Origin: UBA5239 sp040391785
Lineage (GTDB): Bacteria > Verrucomicrobiota > Lentisphaeria > Victivallales > Victivallaceae
Assembly (NCBI GenBank): GCA_040391785.1
Contig: JBEBXH010000015.1
Coordinates: forward strand, 1-64,000
Length of the DNA: 64,000 nucleotides
Reading direction: 5' to 3'
Shown here: positions 41,797 through 48,899 of the stretch, piece by piece
Position numbering within the stretch: the first letter of the stretch is position 1
Layout of the letters: every line of letters starts with the position of its first letter
The notes under the pieces: model-generated
Seen by the model: only the letters and a program-made list of their open reading frames with translations
What the model was told of the DNA's origin: nothing
Database searches by the model: none
Program-made: the position numbers and the translations under genes

Positions 41797-42327
41797 TCAG
41801 CAGCTCCTGAAAATGTAGTTGTAAATCACGCCATACTGCTGCTGGTAAATCCGCAACGAGTTCTTGCCGGTTTCGACGATGGCCAGGAGAACGCTCAAGC
41901 TCTCCCCTTCCGACGCAGCAAAAAAATGTCGCACAAGATATCCCTCGAAAACCGGCACATCGTCCGACAGCGTAAACTCCGCAGTGATATACGACACCCC
42001 CGGCTCCAGCGCAAGCTGTCCCGGCTCGCACTCCACCAGCGTATCGTTGATCACCGCGCACCCGGCCGGCGACTCCATCCGAGCGGCGGAAGTGAGCCGC
42101 CCGTCGATAATCGCCGCCGCCGCTACCCCGTCTTCCGAATAATCGACCACCTTGAAATAGCCGCCGTAGCCTCCCCCGCCACCGCTCCGCCCTTCCTTCG
42201 TCAGGCTGATCCGCTGGCCGGAGGCCGACTGCTCGAGAATGATGTTGCTTCCGCTCAAAGGCTTGAGCCGCTCAATCTTCTTATTCAGAAATCGACAGGC
42301 ACTCTGCCAGTCCAGAAAAGTACTCAT
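41797..42327 (-). CDS. Tail-operon protein, unknown
   Basis: About 176 residues from Met42327 (MSTFLDWQSACRFLNKKIERL). It has a Gly-rich segment 'KEGRSGGGGGYGGYFKV' followed by a beta-rich C-terminal part ('LEPGVSYITAEFTLSDD'). It directly precedes the SDG-repeat gene (1 bp apart) and follows the 486-residue tail gene. No family recognised. A minor tail or fibre-connector role is inferred from place only. Confidence 0.65.
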   Translation of the reverse strand: MSTFLDWQSACRFLNKKIERLKPLSGSNIILEQSASGQRISLTKEGRSGGGGGYGGYFKVVDYSEDGVAAAAIIDGRLTSAARMESPAGCAVINDTLVECEPGQLALEPGVSYITAEFTLSDDVPVFEGYLVRHFFAASEGESLSVLLAIVETGKNSLRIYQQQYGVIYNYIFRSC

Positions 42328-42335
42328 ATCCGCTC

Positions 42336-43796
42336 CTATGCATTGAAAAATGACGAATTCCAGGTGTAGCCGCGCGGCGCGTTTTCCCACTTGCGAATGA
42401 TCCGGGTCCACACCTCGCCCTGGTAAACGCAGCGTTCCACCGATTGATGAACCTTGCGCCAGCTGCCGTTCAGGGAACTCCGTCCCTGCAGTGTGCCGTT
42501 GTGGATGATATCCCGGTCCAGCCAGTCCTTCAGCGAGCTCATATTGGTGTGGGGTTCACCGGATTTGTACGAGGTCAGGGTGATGGTGAAACATTCCAGC
42601 GGGTTTTCCACGAAATTCAGCGGCAGCTGCGAGTCGGCAATCAGCGGGCATTGATTTGAGCTGTTCCAATCCGGATATTCGGAGTAACTGCCGCCATTAT
42701 CGAGCCATCCGCATTCGACGGCGGAAAATTTATGGTAAGTCAGTTCCACATTGCTTTCGGTGCTGCCGTCGAAACGGTCCGGTATGTTCGAATAAGTCAG
42801 ATGCAGGTAAGATGGCTCGCGTGCCACCATGGTGATCTCCCATTCGCCCGGATTGCTGCGGCGGCTCTCCACGGATGCGATGACAAATCCGCTCTCCGAC
42901 CAGGAGCCTGCGTCGCTGCCCGTGGCCGGGCGGAACCCCTCCAGGTCTTCGTCGCGCACCCGCCAGCGCCCGGTATAAGACACCTCGCGCACCATTTCGC
43001 CGGTACCGAAGGTAATGTACTTCAAGCGGTCCGAGCGCCGGATATCGAGCAGCCGCATACCGGAGTACACCGCCGTCAAACTCACATGATAACCGTAAAC
43101 GCCCACCGCTGAACAGTTTCGCGATGATACCACATAATCCGTTCCGGCCCACGCCGCCTCCTGCCCCACGTCGTTTCCCTGCAGGAATTCCTCGATCTTC
43201 TCCAGACTCACCTGCCAGCGCGCCGTTTTGGTACATTCCAGTTCGCCGGTTTTGCGTTCGCTCGGCAGCCCCAGCATCAGCGTGCTCATGTCGCGGATTT
43301 TCAGCCGGACGTCCCACTCGCCCTCGGGTTTCTGCGAAGCGCTGATATTGTCGCAATAAAAATTCTCGCCGGCCCAGAGGATGAGATCCCCCACCTGCGG
43401 CAGCCATTCCTGCAGCGTCTCGTCATTGATCAGAAACGACGCGTTGATTTCGTGTTCCAGATTGTTGTTGATCTGCCGCGAAAACCCGGTCATCAGCGAT
43501 TCCAGATTTTTCTTGCGCGCCGTAAACGTCACCGTATACAAATTGCGCATCTGCCCGGAATCGGCCTTGATCGAGGTGACTACCCAGTCGCTGTCCTCAT
43601 GATAACTGCTGCTGTCGGTGTTGGGGACTTTCAGGGCGTCGCCAATCTGGCCGACCCACTCCTCGACTTCATCACGGAACGCGTCCCAACGCTCGAAATC
43701 CTCCACATCCGGCAGAATTTCCCAGACCAGTGTCCGGAAAATCTGGTTGGCGTTATCAACACTGAATCCAATGTTGTTTTTATGTGTCAACTGCAT
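42336..43796 (-). CDS. Repeat-built distal tail/baseplate candidate
   Basis: 486 residues. At least three related units of ~85-90 residues can be seen, each starting with Trp plus an acidic 'VxxxxLEEF' helix and then 'W..SDWVVTSI/DYVVSS/GFVIAS' strands. Examples are 'DFERWDAFRDEVEEWVGQIG', 'KTARWQVSLEKIEEFLQGND' and 'YTGRWRVRDEDLEGFRPATG'. Each is followed by a strand pair ending in 'VTFTAR', 'SLTAVYS' or 'TMVAREPS'. I do not recognise the family. Position after the chaperone and the short protein suggests a distal tail or baseplate hub. Confidence 0.65.
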   Translation of the reverse strand: MQLTHKNNIGFSVDNANQIFRTLVWEILPDVEDFERWDAFRDEVEEWVGQIGDALKVPNTDSSSYHEDSDWVVTSIKADSGQMRNLYTVTFTARKKNLESLMTGFSRQINNNLEHEINASFLINDETLQEWLPQVGDLILWAGENFYCDNISASQKPEGEWDVRLKIRDMSTLMLGLPSERKTGELECTKTARWQVSLEKIEEFLQGNDVGQEAAWAGTDYVVSSRNCSAVGVYGYHVSLTAVYSGMRLLDIRRSDRLKYITFGTGEMVREVSYTGRWRVRDEDLEGFRPATGSDAGSWSESGFVIASVESRRSNPGEWEITMVAREPSYLHLTYSNIPDRFDGSTESNVELTYHKFSAVECGWLDNGGSYSEYPDWNSSNQCPLIADSQLPLNFVENPLECFTITLTSYKSGEPHTNMSSLKDWLDRDIIHNGTLQGRSSLNGSWRKVHQSVERCVYQGEVWTRIIRKWENAPRGYTWNSSFFNA

Positions 43797-43808
43797 ATTT
43801 TTTCCTCG

Positions 43809-44249
43809 TTAATCATTTATTTCCAACCCGTCCTGACTCTGTCCGCTCAAACGCTCGGTGTTCTGCTCGACCGCCCGGATCAGGTCCTCCAGCCTCAGCT
43901 GCAGCTCGCGCAAAAGTTCCGGCATCCGCTCGTCGCTTCCGGCACCGTCCTGCCGGCTTTCGTTATGGAAAATCCGGCGGCTCGAATCGGCCCGGACATT
44001 CTGTTCGATCTCCGTCACGGAACCATAGCTGACCGGCGAATTTATTTCTGCCGGAGCCGCCGGTGAACCGCTGTAATGCGCCAGCTCGCGCAGGACATTC
44101 ATGGTAATGTGCTCCACGGAATTTTCACTGCCGAGATTCACCCCGCTGAGCTGGCTGGCGCCGAGCAGCTCTTCGAACCGCCTCAGGTAATGTTCCAGCA
44201 GCTCCGGGGCATACCCGTTTCCTTCATATTCAAATGTCGGTGTACTCAT
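43809..44249 (-). CDS. Short protein in the tape-measure position
   Basis: 146 residues, overlapping the chaperone stop by 4 bp (ATGA). The C-terminal third is a predicted coiled coil: 'MPELLRELQLRLEDLIRAVEQN'-type heptads (shown in part). The tape measure gene normally follows the G/GT chaperone genes and is hundreds to thousands of residues long; nothing of that size is present. This may be a very short tape measure, a truncated one, or another tail protein. Confidence 0.55.
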   Translation of the reverse strand: MSTPTFEYEGNGYAPELLEHYLRRFEELLGASQLSGVNLGSENSVEHITMNVLRELAHYSGSPAAPAEINSPVSYGSVTEIEQNVRADSSRRIFHNESRQDGAGSDERMPELLRELQLRLEDLIRAVEQNTERLSGQSQDGLEIND

Positions 44250-44991
44250 TTCTCAACCTTCTCATTTTCCCTGTTATTGATTATTTCCTGCGGGGTGTAT
44301 GCCCGGTCGGTGCTGACCATGGTTTTGTCTTCATTAATGCGGTGTGCCAGTGCCAGCGCCGCCTTGAGCTTCTCGCCCGATACCGTTTCGCCGGAGTTCG
44401 GACGGAAAGCACTTCCGCGGCGGCGGCGCATCTCATTGAGCAGCGTCTCATTTTTCTGCAGTGAGGTATTCAAAGCGATCACCGGATATTCGAGGATGCT
44501 GTTTGCCTGCGCCCGGTCGGCGAGCGAAACCAGAGCCATGAAAATATTCAGCGGTTCGCTCAACAGACTTCCCAGCGTGTAACCGCCGAAGGCCTGCAGG
44601 ATCCGGGCGGCGGCGAACTCAAAATCCGGCTCGCGGAATTCTTTGTTCAGTTTTTTTTTGAGCCGTTGCCTTCCGCGTCGAAATCGCTGCCGAACGCCAT
44701 ATACATCCCCAACTCGATCAGCCCCGCGTAGCCGAGCCTGAACAGATCGCCGCTCAAATTTTCCGGGAAGTACGGTGCCAGCAAATCGCAGATCCGCCGC
44801 CCGCCGCGCTCCATCAAACCAGTTCTGGACGCCAGGTCCAGATCCGCCGTGGCGCAATCCTGCTCCACTTTCCGGATCAGCTCATTGAGTTTATCGTAAT
44901 CGAGGATCGAGAGCTTCCGCACTTCCAGCTCCTCGCCGCCGCCGATCCGCAGCCGCACGGTCCGCTCACCCAGCTTTGGAAAAAATCGCAT
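44246..44991 (-). CDS. Tail assembly chaperone GT fusion made by -1 frameshift
   Basis: A 248-residue product is expected if ribosomes slip -1 on the nine-A run at 44651-44659. The zero frame (44991-44647) ends at TGA right after the run. The -1 frame continues as 'KKKLNKEFREPDFEFAAAR' to 44246, giving the C-terminal T domain of about 135 residues. This G/GT layout is widely conserved in phages with long tails. The T part ends overlapping the next gene. Confidence 0.8.
44647..44991 (-). CDS. Tail assembly chaperone G
   Basis: 114 residues (unshifted product): MRFFPKLGERTVRLRIGGG, a beta-strand start, then helical 'LDYDKLNELIRKVEQDC' and 'LFRLGYAGLIELGMYMAFG', ending SKKN just at the slippery A run. 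It lies between the tail tube gene and the T frame, the standard place for lambda gpG-like proteins that bind the tape measure during tail assembly. Identity rests on order, size and the frameshift site rather than on sequence family. Confidence 0.75.
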   Translation of the reverse strand: MRFFPKLGERTVRLRIGGGEELEVRKLSILDYDKLNELIRKVEQDCATADLDLASRTGLMERGGRRICDLLAPYFPENLSGDLFRLGYAGLIELGMYMAFGSDFDAEGNGSKKN

Positions 44992-45004
44992 TTACCCACT
45001 CCTT

Positions 45005-45478
45005 TCAGTTGACGCTGATCTTTTTCATAATGACCCCGCTGCTGTCGGGATACGCCGTGAATTCAACCGCGAGCACATGCTCCTGGTTGCCGTCCAGCCG
45101 GTAGGTGCACGAGGGGCGCATCACCGCCGCCGGGAATTCATAACCGGCCTTATCATCCGGGTTGACCGGGGTCAGGCGCAGGAGTCCGCTGCGGCTTTTC
45201 AGGTCCACACCGATGAGGCCGAGATTGATTTCGCCCGTGTCGTCGAGCATGGATTCAAAAGCTTTGTCGATCTCCTTCAAATCGGCGCTGATACTCACCT
45301 TCATACCGGTCACGATTTCGCGCAATACCGCGCCGCCGCTCTGGTCGCATTTGGATTCATAAACCTGCGGTTCGATCTTGATCTGCGGCGGATTCTGGGT
45401 ACCCCCCAATACCTGCCCTTTGAAAGTCAGGGCGCAGGAGCCGATCTTGAAATTCTGGACATTATAACTGTTCGACAT
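45005..45478 (-). CDS. Tail tube (major tail) protein
   Basis: 157 residues: MSNSYNVQNFKIGSCALTF, a tail-tube-like start, followed by 'PPQIKIEPQVYESKCDQSGG' and 'GMKVSISADLKEIDKAF', then 'HVLAVEFTAYPDSSGVI'. These match the plan of phage tail tube proteins (N-terminal strand, 'KVSIDATLKEI', final 'VEFTAYPD'). It is the first gene of the minus-strand arm, facing the capsid arm. Such subunits stack as hexamers around the tape measure. Confidence 0.82.
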   Translation of the reverse strand: MSNSYNVQNFKIGSCALTFKGQVLGGTQNPPQIKIEPQVYESKCDQSGGAVLREIVTGMKVSISADLKEIDKAFESMLDDTGEINLGLIGVDLKSRSGLLRLTPVNPDDKAGYEFPAAVMRPSCTYRLDGNQEHVLAVEFTAYPDSSGVIMKKISVN

Positions 45479-45525
45479 GTTGATCTCCTTTCGGGTTGTT
45501 GTCTGTGAACTAACTTTACGAAAAA

Positions 45526-45562
45526 GGTCAACCTGACGCTCGATTCGTGCGTGAAGTTGACC
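45526..45562. promoter_or_regulatory. Inverted repeat between the divergent capsid and tail arms
   Basis: GGTCAAC (45526-45532) and GTTGACC (45556-45562) are a perfect 7-bp inverted pair extended by GACGC/GCGTG with one mismatch. An outer AACTAA/TTAGTT pair (45508-45513, 45570-45575) flanks it. It lies in the only intergenic space able to drive both arms, so it may be an operator or leader hairpin. Confidence 0.5.
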
Positions 45563-45610
45563 ATTTTCATTAGTTGTAACCGCAAACCTTCAACCAAAAA
45601 GGAGACAGCA

Positions 45611-46228
45611 ATGGAACTGATGGAAATCATCAGAAAAGCCGCGGCCAGCGAAGTTCTGAATCAGGAAGAAAAGGACTTCCTGGCTTCGTACAAGCCGCAA
45701 GATGCCCCGAAAGGACGGCTGGACAACGAAATAAAGCGGAACCGGGAACTGGCGGCGCGCAATCAGGAGCTCACCGCCTCCATCGACGAGTTGACCGGCA
45801 AACTCGAAGACCTGGAGTCCCAGTCCGCCCCCGAACCCGTCCGGCAGAGAAAAGAATACATGCGCGAAATCAACCAGCTGAAAAAGAATATCAAACTGCT
45901 GGCCGAAGAACGCGACGGTCACCGCGACGAACTGCAGAAAATCAAATTCCGCAGCCGCGTAACCGATATCGCCGGACATTATCAGTTCAACGATCCGGAG
46001 TATCTCGAATATCTGCTGGGCAAGAATCAGCTCGATGCCGAAGACCCCGAACAGGTCAAGGACTTCATGGCCCGTATCCGCGAGGAAATGCCGCGCCACT
46101 TCAAGGTGCAGCTGCGTCCCGGCGGCGGCAGCAATCCCGGTCACGACCATCTCGCTGATTTCACCTCGGCCCAACAATCCGGCGACATCATGCAAATGCT
46201 TTGCCACGCCCCCGAACTCAAGAACTAA
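45611..46228 (+). CDS. GP20-like capsid scaffolding protein
   Basis: 205 residues from Met45611 (AAAGGAGA upstream): MELMEIIRKAAASEVLNQEEKDF. Long coiled coil (about 40-120: 'RELAARNQELTASIDELTGKL', read in part, and 'INQLKKNIKLLAEERDGHRD'). The C-terminal basic region has 'HFKVQLRPGGGSNPGHD'. This plan and the place just before the major capsid gene fit a phage scaffold. No protease domain is fused. Confidence 0.75.
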   Translation: MELMEIIRKAAASEVLNQEEKDFLASYKPQDAPKGRLDNEIKRNRELAARNQELTASIDELTGKLEDLESQSAPEPVRQRKEYMREINQLKKNIKLLAEERDGHRDELQKIKFRSRVTDIAGHYQFNDPEYLEYLLGKNQLDAEDPEQVKDFMARIREEMPRHFKVQLRPGGGSNPGHDHLADFTSAQQSGDIMQMLCHAPELKN

Positions 46229-46249
46229 CCCTTAACAAAGGAAAAAAAC

Positions 46250-47398
46250 ATGACTCTCTACACTTACAGCTTCCAGGAAAAACGCCGCGATCTCTCCGAC
46301 ATCCTCTCCACCGTGATCAAGAATGAACCCCGGTTCATCTCCTGCTTCAAACGCGTGGGCGACGCCACCCAGCAGAAACACGAATGGCTCGAGGACCAGA
46401 TCGCCGGCCGCTCCGTGACCGTACAGTCCATCAGCGCCGAGGTCATCACGCTCTCCGCTACCGATGCCGCCAAAGTCAAGGTCGGTACCCTGCTGGTAAT
46501 CAAAGACGATTCGGCATTGTTCCGCATCGCTCAGATCAACAGCGCCACCACGTTCGCGCTGACCAAAGTCGCGGCCAACGGCTCGGCCACGGTCGCTCCG
46601 GTCGCCGGCGCCGTCATGAACATCGTCAGCACTCCGATTGCGGAAGGCAGCGCCACCGGCGAAGGCGAGGAAACCTCGCACCTCTCCGATACCGCGTACA
46701 ACTGCACCCAGATTTTCCGCAAGGACATCGTGATCACCGGTTCCGCCCTGGCCATCAGCGTGGCCGGCAATGTGGATAACCAGCTGAACCGCCAGACCAA
46801 TTTCGCCCTCGGAGAACTCTCCCGCGACCTGAACCGCGTGGCGCTGTTCGGCCGCCGCACCGAAAACACGGTCGCGGCCCGCGGCGAAATCGGCGGCATC
46901 TACCACTTCACCGAAGGCAGCGCGCTGAAGATCAATGCCAACGGCTCGATCATCGACAGTTTCATGATCAACGACGGTGCCCAGGCCGTCCTCGGCGAAG
47001 GCGGTGTTCCCACCCAGATCCTCTGTTCGCCCGGACAGGCCCGCGTGCTCTCCAACGAGTACAAGAACCGCCTGCAGATCGTCCGCTCCGACGACGCCCG
47101 CGGCGCCTATGTCGCCGTCATCATCAATGAAAGCAACGGCAGCACCATGACCATCATGGCCGATCCGGACGTACCGGACACCGAAGCCTGGGTGAACGAC
47201 GTCAACGGTTTCGGACTCTCGAACCTGCACGGCCGCGCCATCAGCGACCAGGATTCCACCCCGAAGGGCTTCGACGGCGTCAAGCGCATGGCCCTCGGCG
47301 AACTGACGCTGGAGTTCAAGAACGCCCACCAGCGCCTCTGTCGCATCTACGGTCTCAAGCCGAGTGCCCAGGCCCTGGCCGCGCTCCGCTCCGAATAA
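46250..47398 (+). CDS. Major capsid protein, SU10/DUF5309-like (HK97 fold)
   Basis: 382 residues. Begins MTLYTYSFQEKRRDLSDIL and has 'TPIAEGSATGEGEETSHLSD' and 'YNCTQIFRKDIVITGSALAI' (P-domain-like and E-loop-side regions), then 'NRVALFGRRTENTVAARGEI' and 'DVPDTEAWVNDVNGFGLSNL', which are typical of the SU10 coat family (HK97 fold). Length is normal. It follows the scaffold gene by 21 bp and is followed by a strong terminator, as for a highly expressed coat gene. Confidence 0.85.
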   Translation: MTLYTYSFQEKRRDLSDILSTVIKNEPRFISCFKRVGDATQQKHEWLEDQIAGRSVTVQSISAEVITLSATDAAKVKVGTLLVIKDDSALFRIAQINSATTFALTKVAANGSATVAPVAGAVMNIVSTPIAEGSATGEGEETSHLSDTAYNCTQIFRKDIVITGSALAISVAGNVDNQLNRQTNFALGELSRDLNRVALFGRRTENTVAARGEIGGIYHFTEGSALKINANGSIIDSFMINDGAQAVLGEGGVPTQILCSPGQARVLSNEYKNRLQIVRSDDARGAYVAVIINESNGSTMTIMADPDVPDTEAWVNDVNGFGLSNLHGRAISDQDSTPKGFDGVKRMALGELTLEFKNAHQRLCRIYGLKPSAQALAALRSE

Positions 47399-47414
47399 GT
47401 TCCCCAACCCCCTT

Positions 47415-47442
47415 CCCCCTGCACCCGCAGGGGGATTTTTTT
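47415..47442 (+). terminator. Intrinsic terminator after the major capsid gene
   Basis: The stem CCCCCTGC/GCAGGGGG (47415-47422 and 47427-47434) with loop ACCC is followed by seven T. It separates the coat gene from the connector gene, which starts at 47458 with its own AAGGAAG. Confidence 0.85.
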
Positions 47443-47457
47443 GACTAAGGAAGAATT

Positions 47458-47826
47458 ATGATTACACTTGAAGATGCCAACAATTATTTCCAGAACCATC
47501 TGGACGGCGCCAAATGGCTGGCGCTGGCGGAAGAAACCCGCAGCGCGGCGCTGCAGATGGGTGCTCGCGACATTGCCGCCCGGCTGAACCGCGAATCGAT
47601 CGATCCGGCCCGGATCTTTCAGCTCTACGCCGCCTGCGAACAGGCTATTTTTCTGGCACTGGACGAAAGCGGCCGCCGCGAGCTTTTTGTGGAAAGCGAG
47701 CAGATCGAGGGCCTCGGCAGCGTCAAATACGCCCTGCCCTCCAAAACTGAAAGTGGCTGGTCGCCGCGCGCCCTCCGTTTCATCGAATGCGAGCTGAATT
47801 TATTTCCGCGCATCGGCCGCGGCTGA
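47458..47826 (+). CDS. Head-tail connector-like protein
   Basis: 122 residues: MITLEDANNYFQNHLDGAKW, the start pattern of gp6-like head-completion or DnaT-like ssDNA-binding phage proteins. 'RSAALQMGARDIAARLNRESID' (read in part) is helical, with 'QAIFLALDESGRRELF' after it. It lies after the coat gene as expected for an adaptor between portal and tail. It is the last gene of the plus arm; no further head genes follow. Confidence 0.7.
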   Translation: MITLEDANNYFQNHLDGAKWLALAEETRSAALQMGARDIAARLNRESIDPARIFQLYAACEQAIFLALDESGRRELFVESEQIEGLGSVKYALPSKTESGWSPRALRFIECELNLFPRIGRG

Positions 47827-47833
47827 CCCAATT

Positions 47834-47876
47834 ATCGGACCTGCTTGCCACGCCGTAGTGCAACGAAGGCGGGTCC
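47834..47876. repeat. Imperfect hairpin at the right end of the virion-like locus
   Basis: CGGACC (47836) pairs with GGTCCG (47872), with an inner CGCC/GGCG stem. It lies between convergent genes and might act as a weak terminator. The sequence has the look of a dispersed intergenic repeat, but I cannot show other copies. Confidence 0.4.
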
Positions 47877-47878
47877 GA

Positions 47879-48676
47879 CTACTTATTGCGTTTGAAGTAC
47901 CAGAGTGCGTCGTCTTTGCTTCCGCCGGGCCAGCCCAGCTTGTAGATGTTCTTGACCTCAAGATCGCCATAGCCCCAACCGGAGTGCGTATAACCCAGCG
48001 TTTCGGAACTCACGTGCCCATCGACCCAACCGATATTGGCGCGTCCGTTGTGACGAAAATGCATGGTCGGGCTGGCCCCGCCCCATCCTTCATCCGTCTC
48101 GTCTTCCTTCAGGTAAAGCGGCGCAAACATATCATACTGCTCCACAAAGACCCCGCCGTTGATTCCGGCATTATCCGCGAAAACCACCGTCTGCGACGGC
48201 TTTTTAATCTCCGAAGTCTTTGCCGGGAAGCTCGCCGGCCACGACATCCATTTGCTGCCGATCACTGCGGAATATCCATAACCGCCGTTGCCATTGTTGG
48301 TATCGGCGACATCGCCGAAAACGCCCGTCGGGCACCGCCGGATTCCCTCGCTGTTGCCCAGGAAATCGTTCAAACCGCCTTCCGGTTTGATATCGCTGGT
48401 GCCGTAGGAGCCGCCGGTGGCTTTGCCGCACCAGATATCCGAGCCCACGGCCAGGGGAATGAAATATCCCTCGTAATTGTCGCAATAAAGATTCAGCGCC
48501 AGCGGCAGTTGTTTGAGGTTGTTGGTGCAGCTGATCATTTTGGCTTTTTCGCGGGCGGAATTCAGCGCGGGCAAGAGCATTCCGGCCAGGATGGCGATGA
48601 TCGCGATCACTACGAGGAGTTCAATGAGGGTGAAATCATTGACGGACAGACGGCAGGTACGGGTGTGCTTAAACAT
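47879..48676 (-). CDS. Prepilin-type secreted protein (DGHV motif)
   Basis: About 265 residues from Met48676 (AAAGG upstream). Leader 'RLSVNDFTLIELLVVIAII' with the usual hydrophobic helix and 'GMLLPALNSAREKAKMISC'. The C-terminal 'GRANIGWVDGHVSSETLGY' carries the DGHV motif of the PVC prepilin family. It has no enzyme-gene neighbour, unlike the copies at 19.8 and 60.4 kb. The 10-bp sequence GGGTCCGACT occurs on both sides (47871-47880 and 48728-48737). Confidence 0.85.
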   Translation of the reverse strand: MFKHTRTCRLSVNDFTLIELLVVIAIIAILAGMLLPALNSAREKAKMISCTNNLKQLPLALNLYCDNYEGYFIPLAVGSDIWCGKATGGSYGTSDIKPEGGLNDFLGNSEGIRRCPTGVFGDVADTNNGNGGYGYSAVIGSKWMSWPASFPAKTSEIKKPSQTVVFADNAGINGGVFVEQYDMFAPLYLKEDETDEGWGGASPTMHFRHNGRANIGWVDGHVSSETLGYTHSGWGYGDLEVKNIYKLGWPGGSKDDALWYFKRNK

Positions 48677-48862
48677 TTTTTGACCTTTGGTGTTACGCGC
48701 ACTATGCATTTCTGCTCTCAAAGTACGGGGTCCGACTCATGGCTTTCACCATTTACGGTTGCGCGACAGTTCCCGGTTTTCACGGGATTCACCGTTCTCG
48801 CTTTGAGATTTTCATATAATATACAGCCCTTGACGGAAAAATCAATCCAATTGTTGAAAATA

Positions 48863-48884
48863 CGGTTTACAAATTCATAAACCG
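48863..48884. promoter_or_regulatory. Operator-like dyad upstream of the helicase gene
   Basis: CGGTTTA and TAAACCG (7 bp, 8-nt spacer) form a perfect inverted pair about 16 bp before the ATG at 48900. It is not a LexA or other box I recognise. Confidence 0.4.
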
Positions 48885-48899
48885 GCTGTAAATTATTAG

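Noticed and set aside
44246..44857. Independent 203-residue gene starting at 44857
   Set aside because: Its first ~70 codons are a shadow of the chaperone G frame; only the part after the A run is real, as the T domain of a frameshift product.
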